Made by a program: the position numbers and the translations under genes. Source: G965197405 sp965197405 (GTDB lineage: Bacteria; Chloroflexota; Dehalococcoidia; Lucifugimonadales; JAGWBF01). Taken from it: DNA of 64,000 nucleotides. Every line of letters begins with the position of its first letter. The stretch's first letter is position 1. This document shows positions 26,631 to 35,459 of the stretch, piece by piece. The notes beneath the pieces are model-generated. The model saw nothing but the letters and a program-made list of their open reading frames with translations. It ran no database searches and had not been told where the DNA came from. The stretch spans positions 496,001-560,000 of the forward strand of contig OZ240206.1 of assembly GCA_965197405.1 (NCBI GenBank), read 5' to 3'.

Positions 26631-26905
26631 CTTTAATCCCTATTGGGGCGTAAGACATTATAGACATTGAGCCAGTGACGTCACGGGTATTGTAACACAA
26701 CCCTTGCTTGGCGCTGGCTGGTGCCACGGCTCGCCATTCGTGGACTATCCTCATTGACCGTTCATCTGTAAGGTGCTATGGTTGCAGTGAGCTTCTTGGA
26801 CCTATGCGTGGTTGTAAGTCGTCATGGGTTGGAAGCGCCTGCCAATGGCAGGCCGGTGTGTAGACGACCGGAGTTGGCTGGGTGGCAAATGAAAAGGAGG
26901 GAACC

Positions 26906-27067
26906 ATGTGCCTGAGTTGCGGATGCGGCGAACCCCATGATAACCACGGTGACACCCGACATATTACCCTGGAGATGCTAGAGGCGGCGGCAGCGGCGGC
27001 TGAAATCAGCGTGGATGACGCCGCCCATAACATCGTAGATGCGGCCCACGCCCACGGGTCCCATTAG
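26906..27067 (+). CDS. Small Cys/His-rich protein (MCLSCGCG family)
   Basis: 53 residues. An N-terminal CLSCGCGEPHDNHGD cluster with three cysteines and two histidines looks like a metal-binding patch. An Ala-rich amphipathic helix follows, and the tail carries His residues (HAHGSH). I chose the ATG at 26906, which has AAAAGGAGG at ideal spacing, over an upstream GTG. Similar short proteins are common in Chloroflexota and Actinobacteria without known function. It lies 65 bases before the DUF2231 membrane gene. Confidence 0.75.
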   Translation: MCLSCGCGEPHDNHGDTRHITLEMLEAAAAAAEISVDDAAHNIVDAAHAHGSH

Positions 27068-27132
27068 AGGCAAAGAGGCAGGCGGCGAACTGTCCCTGGA
27101 ACCCGGCAGGGCAGTTGGGGAGTTGTGCAGAC

Positions 27133-27663
27133 GTGAGCGTCAAAGACGTTTTACAAGGGAAACCCCTTGGCCATCCCAGCCACCCCATGTTTGTACACTT
27201 TCCAACTGCCCTTTTCCCCACGAGCGTCCTCTTCGACCTCCTCTCATGGGGCATCGCCGAGCCGGAACTGGTCAGGGCAGCCTTCTACAATATCTCCGTG
27301 GGACTGGCCGGGGGATTGCTGGCTGTCTTGACAGGGTTCGTTGACTATCTGGGCATGGTCCCCGGCTCCAGGAAGCACCGGGTAACTACCTGGCACATGC
27401 TGGCCAACCTGCCCCTGGTCATCATATTCGCCATAAGCCTGGGCCTCCGGACTCTGGAAATGGACGCCGCAAGAACGCCCCTTCATATCCTGCTGCTGTC
27501 CCTCGTCGGACTGCCCCTGCTCGTAGTCGGGAACTACTTCGGCGGCGAGCTGGTCTACAGGATGGGCATGAGGGTGAACACGGGAAGGGTGCGGGAGACG
27601 CCACTGCTTCACCGGGCGGTCGCAGTAATGAGGCGAAGGTTCAAAGCAGGGGAGCCGGTGTGA
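27133..27663 (+). CDS. DUF2231-family membrane protein
   Basis: 176 residues with four predicted transmembrane helices (about 20-45, 50-75, 85-105 and 115-140). The conserved start GHPSHPMFVHFPTALFP supplies histidines typical of DUF2231, a family often linked to redox or cytochrome-like proteins but of unknown function. GTG at 27133 follows GGGGAG at suitable spacing; a TTG six codons earlier is an alternative. Follows the small Cys/His-rich gene, possibly in one transcript. Confidence 0.82.
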   Translation: MSVKDVLQGKPLGHPSHPMFVHFPTALFPTSVLFDLLSWGIAEPELVRAAFYNISVGLAGGLLAVLTGFVDYLGMVPGSRKHRVTTWHMLANLPLVIIFAISLGLRTLEMDAARTPLHILLLSLVGLPLLVVGNYFGGELVYRMGMRVNTGRVRETPLLHRAVAVMRRRFKAGEPV

Positions 27664-27682
27664 GTAAGAAAAGGAGGTACGC

Positions 27683-28864
27683 ATGGTTGACCTCAGACGG
27701 GCAGCAGCCATCGTAGGCATACATGAGCACCCCACCAGGTACGCCCCGGACAAGAGCGAGCTACAGGTCCAGGGTGAGAGCGCCATCAAGGCCCTGGAGG
27801 ACGCTGGCTTATCGAAGAAGGACGTGGACGGCCTCTTCACCTCCTCCGGTTCGGTGCGTATGAGCGGCCTGAACCTGGCGGACTATTTGAACCTCTACCC
27901 CAGGTACGTTGACAACACCTCGGTAGGGGGAGCGTCCTTCGAGTTCCATCTCTCCCACGCCATAACGGCCATCGCTGCGGGGCGGATTAGCTGCGCCCTG
28001 ATAACGTACAGCAGCCTGGCCCGCTCCGGCGGGGCGTCCATAGGCACGGGTGGGGTCGGGCGCTTCGGACACCCCGTCCTGGAGCCGTCCCCCGACAGCT
28101 TCGAGGAGATGTACGGGTTCACCACCGTGGGTCTCTATGCCATGATAGCCCAGAGACATATGCACCTCTACGGCACCAGGCCCGAGCAGCTTGCCGAGGT
28201 CTCCGTAGCGATGCGCAAGCACGCCTCCATGAACCCCCATGCGCTGTTCCGCAACCCGATAGGCGTCGAGGACGTGGTTACCTCTCGTATGATTTCATCG
28301 CCCCTGCGCATTCTCGACTGCTGCGTCATAACCGATGGCGGCGGCGCAGTGGTGGTAGCTTCCCCCGAGGTGGCGAGGGGCTGCAAGCAGCGCCCCGTGT
28401 GGGTCCTTGGAGTGGGCGAAAGCGTAGCCCACCAGGGCGCGGGCCAGCGAGACCTGGTCTATATCGCGGCGAAGCAGAGCTGGGAGCCGGCCTTTGCGAT
28501 GGCGGGGGTGACGCACCAGGACATTGACATGGGGATGATATACGATTCCTTCACCATCACCGTCCTGACCACGCTTGAAGACCTGGGCTTTTGCGAGAAG
28601 GGCGAAGGCGGAGATTTCGTTTCAGGTGGGCGTCTACAGCTAGGAGGCGAGCTGCCCATCAATACGGACGGGGGCGGCCTATCCTCGAATCATCCCGGTA
28701 TGCGAGGCATCTTCCTGCTGCTCGAGGCGACCAGGCAGCTCCGTCACGAGTTCGACGGCACACCCCGTCAGGTGCCGGACTGCAAGATAGCCCTGTGCCA
28801 CGGTACGGGAGGGACCATTGGCTCCAGACACAGCGGCGGCACAGTAATCCTTGGGAGGGACTAG
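27683..28864 (+). CDS. Thiolase-like (SCP-x type) acyl-CoA enzyme
   Basis: 393 residues of the thiolase superfamily, matching the non-specific lipid-transfer/SCP-x-like branch. The segments SNHPGMRG and LCHGTGGTIGSRH correspond to the active-site His and Cys loops. The nucleophile position normally held by Cys in thiolases reads GGASFEFHL, with Ser instead. Such proteins usually work with a DUF35 zinc-ribbon partner, which is encoded next (start two bases after the stop). Probably acts in acyl-CoA cleavage or condensation in fatty-acid or sterol-like catabolism. Starts with ATG after AAAAGGAGG. Confidence 0.85.
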   Translation: MVDLRRAAAIVGIHEHPTRYAPDKSELQVQGESAIKALEDAGLSKKDVDGLFTSSGSVRMSGLNLADYLNLYPRYVDNTSVGGASFEFHLSHAITAIAAGRISCALITYSSLARSGGASIGTGGVGRFGHPVLEPSPDSFEEMYGFTTVGLYAMIAQRHMHLYGTRPEQLAEVSVAMRKHASMNPHALFRNPIGVEDVVTSRMISSPLRILDCCVITDGGGAVVVASPEVARGCKQRPVWVLGVGESVAHQGAGQRDLVYIAAKQSWEPAFAMAGVTHQDIDMGMIYDSFTITVLTTLEDLGFCEKGEGGDFVSGGRLQLGGELPINTDGGGLSSNHPGMRGIFLLLEATRQLRHEFDGTPRQVPDCKIALCHGTGGTIGSRHSGGTVILGRD

Positions 28865-28866
28865 CC

Positions 28867-29277
28867 ATGCCTGAATGGAAGAAGCCGTTACCGACGGTCT
28901 CCGGCGAGACCAGGCCCTTCTGGGAAGCCTGCCGGAGGGGAGAGCTGCTCATACAGAAGTGCGACGGGTGCGGGGAATACCAGTTCTACCCACGGGGCAT
29001 CTGCGCCAACTGCTGGACCGCCAACATCGGGTGGGTAAAGGCCAGCGGCAACGGCACGGTCTGGGCCTTCACCATCACCTACCAGAACCGCACCGCCGGG
29101 TTCGCCGAGGATGTCCCCTACGCTCTGGCGCTGGTGGAGCTTGAAGAGGGGGTCAAGATGTTTACCAACATCGTGGAGTGCGACCCCAGGGACGTGAGAA
29201 TCGGTATGCCGGTGGAGGTGACTTTCGTACAGGCCACCGACCAGATAAAGGTCCCCTACTTCAAGCCGAAGTCCTGA
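28867..29277 (+). CDS. Zn-ribbon OB-fold DUF35 protein, thiolase partner
   Basis: 136 residues. Rubredoxin-like zinc ribbon cysteines 32, 35, 46 and 49 precede an OB-fold domain (SGNGTVWAFTITYQNRT). DUF35 proteins bind thiolase-like enzymes and shape acyl-CoA channelling. Starts two bases after the thiolase-like stop, so the two are one operon. Normal length. Confidence 0.9.
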   Translation: MPEWKKPLPTVSGETRPFWEACRRGELLIQKCDGCGEYQFYPRGICANCWTANIGWVKASGNGTVWAFTITYQNRTAGFAEDVPYALALVELEEGVKMFTNIVECDPRDVRIGMPVEVTFVQATDQIKVPYFKPKS

Positions 29278-29746
29278 CCCTGAGCTTGCCAACCTGTCTG
29301 CTACCAGGCAGAGGCAGAGGGTCTTTCTATTGTCACCCCGAGGGGAGCGAGGGGTCTAAAGACCTGGCTGACTGTGGTCTTGTTCGGGCCGGTACGGCTT
29401 GATTCCGGTTTTTGTTAGGCCCCATTTTAGATTCCTCGCTGCGCTCGGAATGACATCAGAGGGGGTGCAGGCTATTTTCATGGTAATGACATGATGGGGT
29501 ACTCGGAATCACTATGGCCTTGCCAAGGCCACATCAAGGTGGATGAAAAACCTTTCTTCACATTAATACAGATCCCCACCGCGTGTCATTCCGAACGCAG
29601 CGAAGCGGAGTGAGGAATCTCAGACGCGGGCTTATTCGAGGGCAGAGATTTTTAGATTCCTCGCTGCGCTCGGAATGACATCAGAGGGGATGTAGGGTAT
29701 TTCCATGGTAATGACGGGATAGAGGAGTTGGGCAGGGGAAGGGCGG
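29278..29746. repeat. Intergenic block of nested interspersed repeats
   Basis: No gene is visible in this gap. It contains three arms of the TCGGAATGAC family (29431-29452, 29583-29623, 29651-29681), two TATTT-CCATGGTAATGAC ends (near 29475 and 29700), the ATGGCCTTGCCAAGGCCA palindrome (about 29513), and GATGAAAAA. The order suggests one element inserted into another. A GTCACCCCGAGGGGAGCGAGGGGTCTA segment near 29332 resembles 48.8 and 52.7 kb. Confidence 0.65.
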
Positions 29747-31009
29747 CTAGAGCTTCACCAGGTTGCGGAACCGCCGGTCGCTGCGGTAGGGGCCAACAAC
29801 CGCCAGGTTGAGCTTTTCCTCCCGGATGAGGTCTCCGGCCAAGCGTTCCACGTCCTCCGTGGAAACGGCGTCTATCCGCTCAACCACCTCATCAATGGTC
29901 CGCACCTTTTCGATTAGCGTCTCTTGGGCGCCCATCCACATGGCTACGCTCCGGCTGTCCTCCATACGCAGGAGCATCCGGCCCTTGGAAAGCTCGCGCG
30001 CCTTGTCCAACTCAGCCTCGGGGATGTTGCTCTGGAGGCCGCTGAGCTGCTCCAGGATGGCGCTCACGGCCCTGGAGCTCTTCTGGGGTTCGACGCCACA
30101 GTAGATAATCAGAGAGCCGCAGTCCCGGAAGAGGTTTATCGAGCTATGCACGTCGTAGGCGAGGCTTTGGTTCTCCCGCAACTCTAGGAACAGGCGGCTG
30201 CTCATGCCCTCGCCCAGTATCACGTTCATCAGGCCCAGCACGTACCGGTCGGGATGGGTCAGGGACAGGCCGGGGAGGCCGATGCACAGGTGGGCCTGAT
30301 CAGTCTTTCGCTGCTCCACCTTTATGCGGGGCTTCTCCTGGCCGTCCTGCACCGCATACCAACTCATGGGCTTCTCGGGCGCCCAGTCTTTCAGGGCCTC
30401 GCCCAGCAAGTCCACTATCTCTTCGTGGGATATGTCTCCGGCCACCGCCACGGCAGCATTTCCTGCCGTGTACTGGTGCCTCATATAGTCGGCTATCTGC
30501 TCGGCAGTAATGCCCTTTACCGACTCCTGGCTTCCGCCCACGTCTCTGCCCATAGGCTGGTCGGGCCAGAGACTCTCATCAATCAAGAGGTCAACCCGGT
30601 TGGTGGGGTAGTCGTTGGTCATCCGCAGCTCTTCCAGGACCACCTCGCGTTCCTTCTCTATCTCTGTGGGGTCCAGAAGGGGATTGAGCATCATGTCTAT
30701 CAGCACCGATAGGGAGCGCTGGAAATGAGGCCTTGCCACCTTGCACCAGAACACCGTCATTTCCCTGTCAGTGCTGGCGTTCATGATGCCGCCGACCCCC
30801 TCCACCGCCTCGCTCAGCTCCCTGGCAGTGGGCCAGCGCTTCGTGCCTTTGAAAAGCAAATGCTCCAGGAAATGGGACACGCCCGCTATCTCATCGGACT
30901 CGTACCTGGAGCCCGCTCCTATGAATACGGCCATGGACACGGAGCGGGTGTGGGGCATTGAGGATGTGAGGACGCGCAGCCCGTTATCAAGTACAGTCCT
31001 CTGGTACAT
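29747..31009 (-). CDS. M16-family zinc peptidase (insulinase/processing-peptidase-like)
   Basis: 420 residues. Inverted zinc motif HFLEH at 46-50, with the downstream Glu expected in EAVEGVGGIMNAST. M16B type with both active and inactive halves in one chain (the C-terminal domain lacks the motif). Cleaves peptides in the cytoplasm or envelope. Start: ATG at 31009, spaced from AGAGG; a GTG two codons earlier is also possible. Family members often sit beside polynucleotide phosphorylase, but none is seen here. Confidence 0.93.
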   Translation of the reverse strand: MYQRTVLDNGLRVLTSSMPHTRSVSMAVFIGAGSRYESDEIAGVSHFLEHLLFKGTKRWPTARELSEAVEGVGGIMNASTDREMTVFWCKVARPHFQRSLSVLIDMMLNPLLDPTEIEKEREVVLEELRMTNDYPTNRVDLLIDESLWPDQPMGRDVGGSQESVKGITAEQIADYMRHQYTAGNAAVAVAGDISHEEIVDLLGEALKDWAPEKPMSWYAVQDGQEKPRIKVEQRKTDQAHLCIGLPGLSLTHPDRYVLGLMNVILGEGMSSRLFLELRENQSLAYDVHSSINLFRDCGSLIIYCGVEPQKSSRAVSAILEQLSGLQSNIPEAELDKARELSKGRMLLRMEDSRSVAMWMGAQETLIEKVRTIDEVVERIDAVSTEDVERLAGDLIREEKLNLAVVGPYRSDRRFRNLVKL

Positions 31010-31070
31010 ATTCACCTCTATCAGATTACGGCGGGCAGATTATGAATGAACGGCTGCCACAGCCCGCATG

Positions 31071-31715
31071 CTAGCTCTTCAGCCACTCTACATCGCCGCA
31101 AAGGTCGTCAGGATGGGGCTTCGAGTCGAATATCCGGACCTGCTCCCTGGTGTTGCCTATGGTTGTATCAATGCCATGACCGGGATAGACGGCGATGTCA
31201 TCGGGCAGTGCCAGAAGTTTGCTGACTATGCTGTCTTTGACCTGCCGGAAGGTGTCCGGGGAACGGGTCTTCCCGGGACCGCCGGGGAAGAGGGTATCGC
31301 CTGAGAAGAGGTGCTTTCCGGTGAGCAGGCACAGCGCCCCCGGTGTGTGGCCGGGTGTGTGCATAGCCACCAGCTGAACCTTGCCCACCTGGTATGATTC
31401 GCCGTCCTTTAGCTGGAAGTCCGGGGAGGTGGGCAGGGCATCCGCATCATCAGGATGGGATGCCACCGGAGCGCCCGTGCCGTCTTTCATCTGGCGAAGG
31501 CCGTCGGTATGGTCCCCGTGCCGGTGAGTGATTATTATGGCCTTTACCTTGACGTCTCCCACCTCGTTTAGAAGCTTTTCAGGCTCGGCGGGCGCGTCTA
31601 TGATCACACCCTCTCCCGTCTCTTTGCACGACAGGATATATGAGTTGTTGTCCACTGGCCCCATGTGGGCCACTTTGACTATGCGTATCTCCTCGTTTTC
31701 GTAATGAACAGCCAT
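31071..31715 (-). CDS. MBL-fold metallo-hydrolase (glyoxalase-II-like)
   Basis: 214 residues. Metal-binding HRHGDHTDG at about 64-72, later H in HTPGHTPG and GDTLFPGGPG. This arrangement is typical of hydroxyacylglutathione hydrolase-like thioester hydrolases, a dinuclear zinc family. Cytoplasmic, substrate unknown. The ATG at 31715 has GGAGGT five bases upstream. It lies directly upstream of the M16 peptidase gene in the same direction, 61 bases apart. Confidence 0.9.
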   Translation of the reverse strand: MAVHYENEEIRIVKVAHMGPVDNNSYILSCKETGEGVIIDAPAEPEKLLNEVGDVKVKAIIITHRHGDHTDGLRQMKDGTGAPVASHPDDADALPTSPDFQLKDGESYQVGKVQLVAMHTPGHTPGALCLLTGKHLFSGDTLFPGGPGKTRSPDTFRQVKDSIVSKLLALPDDIAVYPGHGIDTTIGNTREQVRIFDSKPHPDDLCGDVEWLKS

Positions 31716-31878
31716 CTTTAACCTCCATGAACGCTGAGTCCATACCCATATTACCAGAAAAGCCCTCGATAGCATAGTGAGGGGACTGTTGCATACTGCC
31801 ACGTTCCAGTGATAGACTCAATTTCGTCCACCAGACACTCCACCCATACCAACAAATCTGTACCGCTACGGACTGAAT

Positions 31879-33717
31879 TTGTACCGCTACGGGCTGATAG
31901 GCGATATGTCCTCAGCGGCGCTTGTCGGGACCGACGGCTCCGTAGACTGGTGCTGCTTTCCGCGCTTCGACTCACCCAGCGTCTTCGCCGCCATCCTCGA
32001 CCCGGAGGCCGGGGGGCACTTCCGAATCAGTCCCGCCGGCCCCAGTCTTGACACCCGGCAGGAGTACCTCCACGACACCAACATTCTTGAGACCACTTTC
32101 AGCACGGCCACCGGCGTAGTCTCCATCACCGACTTTATGCCCGCCGCCGACGATGACGACGACAATCCCGAAACGCCGCCGAACGCTCTCCACGAAATCC
32201 ACCGGACCGTCACCTGCCTCTCCGGGGAGGTTGACCTGCGCTGCGATTTCCAACCCAGGCACGACTACGCCCGCTCTCTCCCTGTCTTTCGCGCCCTGCG
32301 CGGCCATTCCGGCGCCGCCGTTCAAGCCCGTGGGGGCCGCCAGACCCTGACCCTCCTGGCCAGCGTTCCCCTCCGGTTTGACGACCACGGCGTCACGAGC
32401 AGCTTCACCCTCACCGAAGGACAGACAGCGACCTTCGTCCTTGCATACGGCCACGGCCGCCCGGCCAGCCTCGAAGGGTATCACACCTCGGAGAAGCTCG
32501 ACTATACCAGGAGCTACTGGCGGGGGCTGGTAGCCAGAATGAACTACGACGGACTCTGGAGAGACGCCGTCGTCCGCTCCTTCCTGGCTCTTCACCTTAT
32601 GATGTACCGGCGCACCGGGGCCATCGTCGCCGCACCGACGACCAGCCTGCCGGAGACCATCGGAGGCTCGCGGAACTGGGATTATCGCTTCTCATGGCTG
32701 CGCGACGCCAGCTTCACCGTGGATGTCCTCTATCGCCTGGGGGACGATTACGGGGCCGACCGATACATGAACTGGCTGCTGGAGCAGTGCCAGCTGGGCC
32801 GCCGCAAGACTCGCATCGTTTACGGCATCAGCCCCAACTCATCACTCCGGGAGCACACCCTGAACCATCTGAAGGGGTACGAGGGGTCCCGACCCGTCCG
32901 CATCGGCAACGCCGCCGCGAGGCATCTTCAGCTGGACGTTTTCGGGGAAGTCATCGTCTCCATCCACTCCCTGCTCGTGCTTCATGGAGAGATACCGGCG
33001 GAGGCCTGGGAACTGGTCCAGGAACTGGCCGAAATAGTTATGGCCAACTGGCAGCGAAAAGACCGGGGCGTTTGGGAGGTGCGCGGCGAGCAGCAGCACT
33101 TCGTGTATTCCAAGGTAATGTGCTGGGCCGCCCTCGACTTTGCCGCCTACATTGCCGCGGCTATGGGGCACCGGCGATTGTACCGCCGCTGGTCCCTGGC
33201 CGCCGACGGCATCAAGTCCGAAATCCTGGACTCGGGATGGAGCTCCGCCAAGCAGGCGTTCCGCCAGCGATATGGCCGCGACGCCCTGGACGCCTCAAAC
33301 CTGGCCATACCCTTTATGGGCCTGGTCCCGCGCGACGACCCCCGCATCCGGCAAAACGTGGACGCAATAGAGCGAGAGCTGACGGACGGCCCGCTGGTCT
33401 GGCGCTACCTCCCGGAAGAAACGGATGACGGGCTGGAGGGCCAGCAGGAAGGCGCCTTCACCCTGCTCAGCTTCTGGCTCATTGGGAACTTTATCTACAC
33501 CGGCCAGACCGACCGCGGCCTCGATTACTTCCACGAAGTGATCACAAAACAGGCCAACCACCTGGGCCTCTTTGCCGAAATGTTCGACCCGGTCTCCAAC
33601 CGGCAGCTGGGCAACTTCCCCCAAGCCTACTCCCACATTGGCCTGATTCACACCGCCCTGAACCTCTCCGGCTTCATCGCCAATACCCCCACCAGGCTCA
33701 GAAACCGCTCGCGGTAG
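31879..33717 (+). CDS. Glycoside hydrolase family 15 protein (glucoamylase/trehalase-like)
   Basis: 612 residues. An N-terminal beta-sandwich domain (IGDMSSAALVGTDGSVDWCC) precedes an (alpha/alpha)6 barrel with GGSRNWDYRFSWLRDASFT. Family members split alpha-glucans or trehalose by inversion, using two glutamates; the segment DGLEGQQEGAFTLLSFWL carries a likely one. No signal peptide, so cytoplasmic. The start is unusual: a TTG at 31879 within a 19-base direct duplication (TGTACCGCTACGG-CTGA), with no good ribosome-binding site. The first in-frame ATG lies ten codons in. Confidence 0.88.
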   Translation: MYRYGLIGDMSSAALVGTDGSVDWCCFPRFDSPSVFAAILDPEAGGHFRISPAGPSLDTRQEYLHDTNILETTFSTATGVVSITDFMPAADDDDDNPETPPNALHEIHRTVTCLSGEVDLRCDFQPRHDYARSLPVFRALRGHSGAAVQARGGRQTLTLLASVPLRFDDHGVTSSFTLTEGQTATFVLAYGHGRPASLEGYHTSEKLDYTRSYWRGLVARMNYDGLWRDAVVRSFLALHLMMYRRTGAIVAAPTTSLPETIGGSRNWDYRFSWLRDASFTVDVLYRLGDDYGADRYMNWLLEQCQLGRRKTRIVYGISPNSSLREHTLNHLKGYEGSRPVRIGNAAARHLQLDVFGEVIVSIHSLLVLHGEIPAEAWELVQELAEIVMANWQRKDRGVWEVRGEQQHFVYSKVMCWAALDFAAYIAAAMGHRRLYRRWSLAADGIKSEILDSGWSSAKQAFRQRYGRDALDASNLAIPFMGLVPRDDPRIRQNVDAIERELTDGPLVWRYLPEETDDGLEGQQEGAFTLLSFWLIGNFIYTGQTDRGLDYFHEVITKQANHLGLFAEMFDPVSNRQLGNFPQAYSHIGLIHTALNLSGFIANTPTRLRNRSR

Positions 33718-33821
33718 CTGTCCGACGGGGACGCGCGGCGTATTCTCGTTGCATTTTGGGATGAGTAATTACAACCACAACCGAGTCCGACGAGTCCCGG
33801 CTGGGGCGGCTGGAAGGGCAA

Positions 33822-33989
33822 ATGGAGCAAGTGCTGTTGGCCATCCGAGACCTCCGGCAGGAATTGCGGGACCTCCGCCAGGAGCTCCGAGCGGTCAATG
33901 CTCGGATAGACCGGCTCTTCCTCGCGACATGGGCCATCGGCGGTGGCATCATCGCCGCCCTGGTGGTCCAGATAGTCCGGGCTGGGTAA
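33822..33989 (+). CDS. Small coiled-coil protein with C-terminal membrane helix
   Basis: 55 residues from this ATG. Heptad-like DLRQELRDLRQELRAVNARIDRL leads into a transmembrane helix (FLATWAIGGGIIAALVVQIV). The open frame continues upstream to 33768 as TTTTESDESRLGRLEGQ without an ATG/GTG/TTG, so an ATT start at 33768 is conceivable. AAGGG precedes the chosen ATG. Lies between the GH15 gene and the ATPase-HNH operon. Function unknown. The rest of the 33718-34152 gap shows nothing else. Confidence 0.55.
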   Translation: MEQVLLAIRDLRQELRDLRQELRAVNARIDRLFLATWAIGGGIIAALVVQIVRAG

Positions 33990-34152
33990 TCCGGAGGGGT
34001 CAGGTAACCGGCCCCAATCCATGGTTAGGAGAGTTACGAATTAACCTTATGTGCGATTACCTGCACCCGCTCCTTCTGGCAGCGCCGGTCCCGGCCGGTT
34101 TGATGATATAATATACCCCCGCGAGGAGTCGGGTTACTGGAGAGCTATTACC

Positions 34153-35457
34153 ATGCACATAACGGGGATAGGAACCAACCGACTGTCACCTTTGGAATAT
34201 GTTAGTTTCAATTGTGATGAACGGGTGAACCTGTTCATCGGACCAAACGCGTCCGGCAAGAGCACCATACTGAGGGCAATGAAGGAGTTGTACTCCTTGA
34301 TGTCGCACGATGTCTCTGATTACCGTCCAGAAGATTACTCTCTAGAGAACTTTGGCAACAATATCTATTATTCCATAGACGGAGGCCCATCGTTTTATTT
34401 AGAAGCAAGCGATGATTGGCGACGAGATGATTGGGGTGTGGTGCCTCTCCTGTACATACCGGCGACCCGCGTGAACCTCCCGGGAGTGCACATTTTCAAC
34501 CAGACCATAGACAAAGAGGCGAATGTCGAAAGTGACACTCCTTTGAAAGACCTGTTTGATACCGACTCCGGTATTTTCGAAGGCCAATATGTAGACTTAG
34601 CCATAAATTGGCTTCGCAAGACAATGCCTCACAATCGGAGCGGACAGAGCCAATTCAGAAAAGCTTTAGAGGTTGGTTATGCCTGTGCCAAGAGCATTTG
34701 TCCTGAAGTGATATACGATAATGCGCCACACTCCTACGTTGAACTGGACGAAGAACGTGAAATCTCTGACACGGGAAGAGTTGTTCACTATGGCATGGGA
34801 ATCGTGACAACTGACGATATTTTGGGCGAACCGTTGTACGCCGGCGCTTTGAGTTCAGGCACGCAGGGAACCCTCTTGTGGGTCTGGGCCTTGGTAATCA
34901 AAATGGTAAACCACTATGGTTGGGCGGAGGGGTGGGAGAAAAAGCCGGCCATCCTGCTGATTGACGAGATAGAGAACCACCTGCACCCCACCTGGCAGCG
35001 GCGGGTTATCCCGGCGCTGCTGGAGCATTTTCCGGCGTTGCAGATATTCGCCACCACCCACTCTCCCTTCGTGGTGGCCGGTCTGAAGGCCGGGCAGGTG
35101 CACCTGCTGAAGCGGGACGAAAACGGTAAGGTTACCGCCACGACCAACACCGAGGACGTCATAGGCTGGACGGCGGACGAAATCCTCCGCACGATGATGG
35201 GCGTGGAGGACCCGACTGACGACAGAACGGCAGCGGCCGCGCGGGAATTGCGGCAACTGCGCAAAGAAGGAGGGCGAAGCACCCAGGAAGCGGAGGAAGA
35301 GCGCCAGCAGCGGATGCAGGAGTTGCGGCAACGGGTGGACCGGGACTTGCTGGCCGGTGGACCATGGAAAAAGCAGCGTGAGTTGTTTGAGCAGCAATTC
35401 GCTGAAGCATTGGAGAAACACCGGCAGTCGCAGAGCTTCAACCAAGAGAACGGATAA
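34153..35457 (+). CDS. ptuA: Septu-like ATPase (PtuA type, AAA_21/OLD-like)
   Basis: 434 residues. SMC/ABC-type ATPase motifs: Walker A GPNASGKST near 32-40, signature-like LSSGTQGTLLW, Walker B AILLIDEIENHLHP and H-loop ATTHSPFVV. The C-terminal 80 residues are coiled coil rich in Arg/Gln/Glu. The next gene, two bases after the stop, encodes an HNH nuclease. An ATPase plus HNH pair is the make-up of the Septu anti-phage system (PtuA-PtuB); the assignment rests on pairing and motifs. The first half is more AT-rich than neighbours, suggesting transfer. Confidence 0.8.
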   Translation: MHITGIGTNRLSPLEYVSFNCDERVNLFIGPNASGKSTILRAMKELYSLMSHDVSDYRPEDYSLENFGNNIYYSIDGGPSFYLEASDDWRRDDWGVVPLLYIPATRVNLPGVHIFNQTIDKEANVESDTPLKDLFDTDSGIFEGQYVDLAINWLRKTMPHNRSGQSQFRKALEVGYACAKSICPEVIYDNAPHSYVELDEEREISDTGRVVHYGMGIVTTDDILGEPLYAGALSSGTQGTLLWVWALVIKMVNHYGWAEGWEKKPAILLIDEIENHLHPTWQRRVIPALLEHFPALQIFATTHSPFVVAGLKAGQVHLLKRDENGKVTATTNTEDVIGWTADEILRTMMGVEDPTDDRTAAAARELRQLRKEGGRSTQEAEEERQQRMQELRQRVDRDLLAGGPWKKQRELFEQQFAEALEKHRQSQSFNQENG

Positions 35458-35459
35458 CC

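Noticed and set aside
29278..29746. CRISPR array from repeated TCGGAATGAC segments
   Set aside because: Copies are irregularly spaced, occur in both orientations and scatter across the window, and no cas genes are present.
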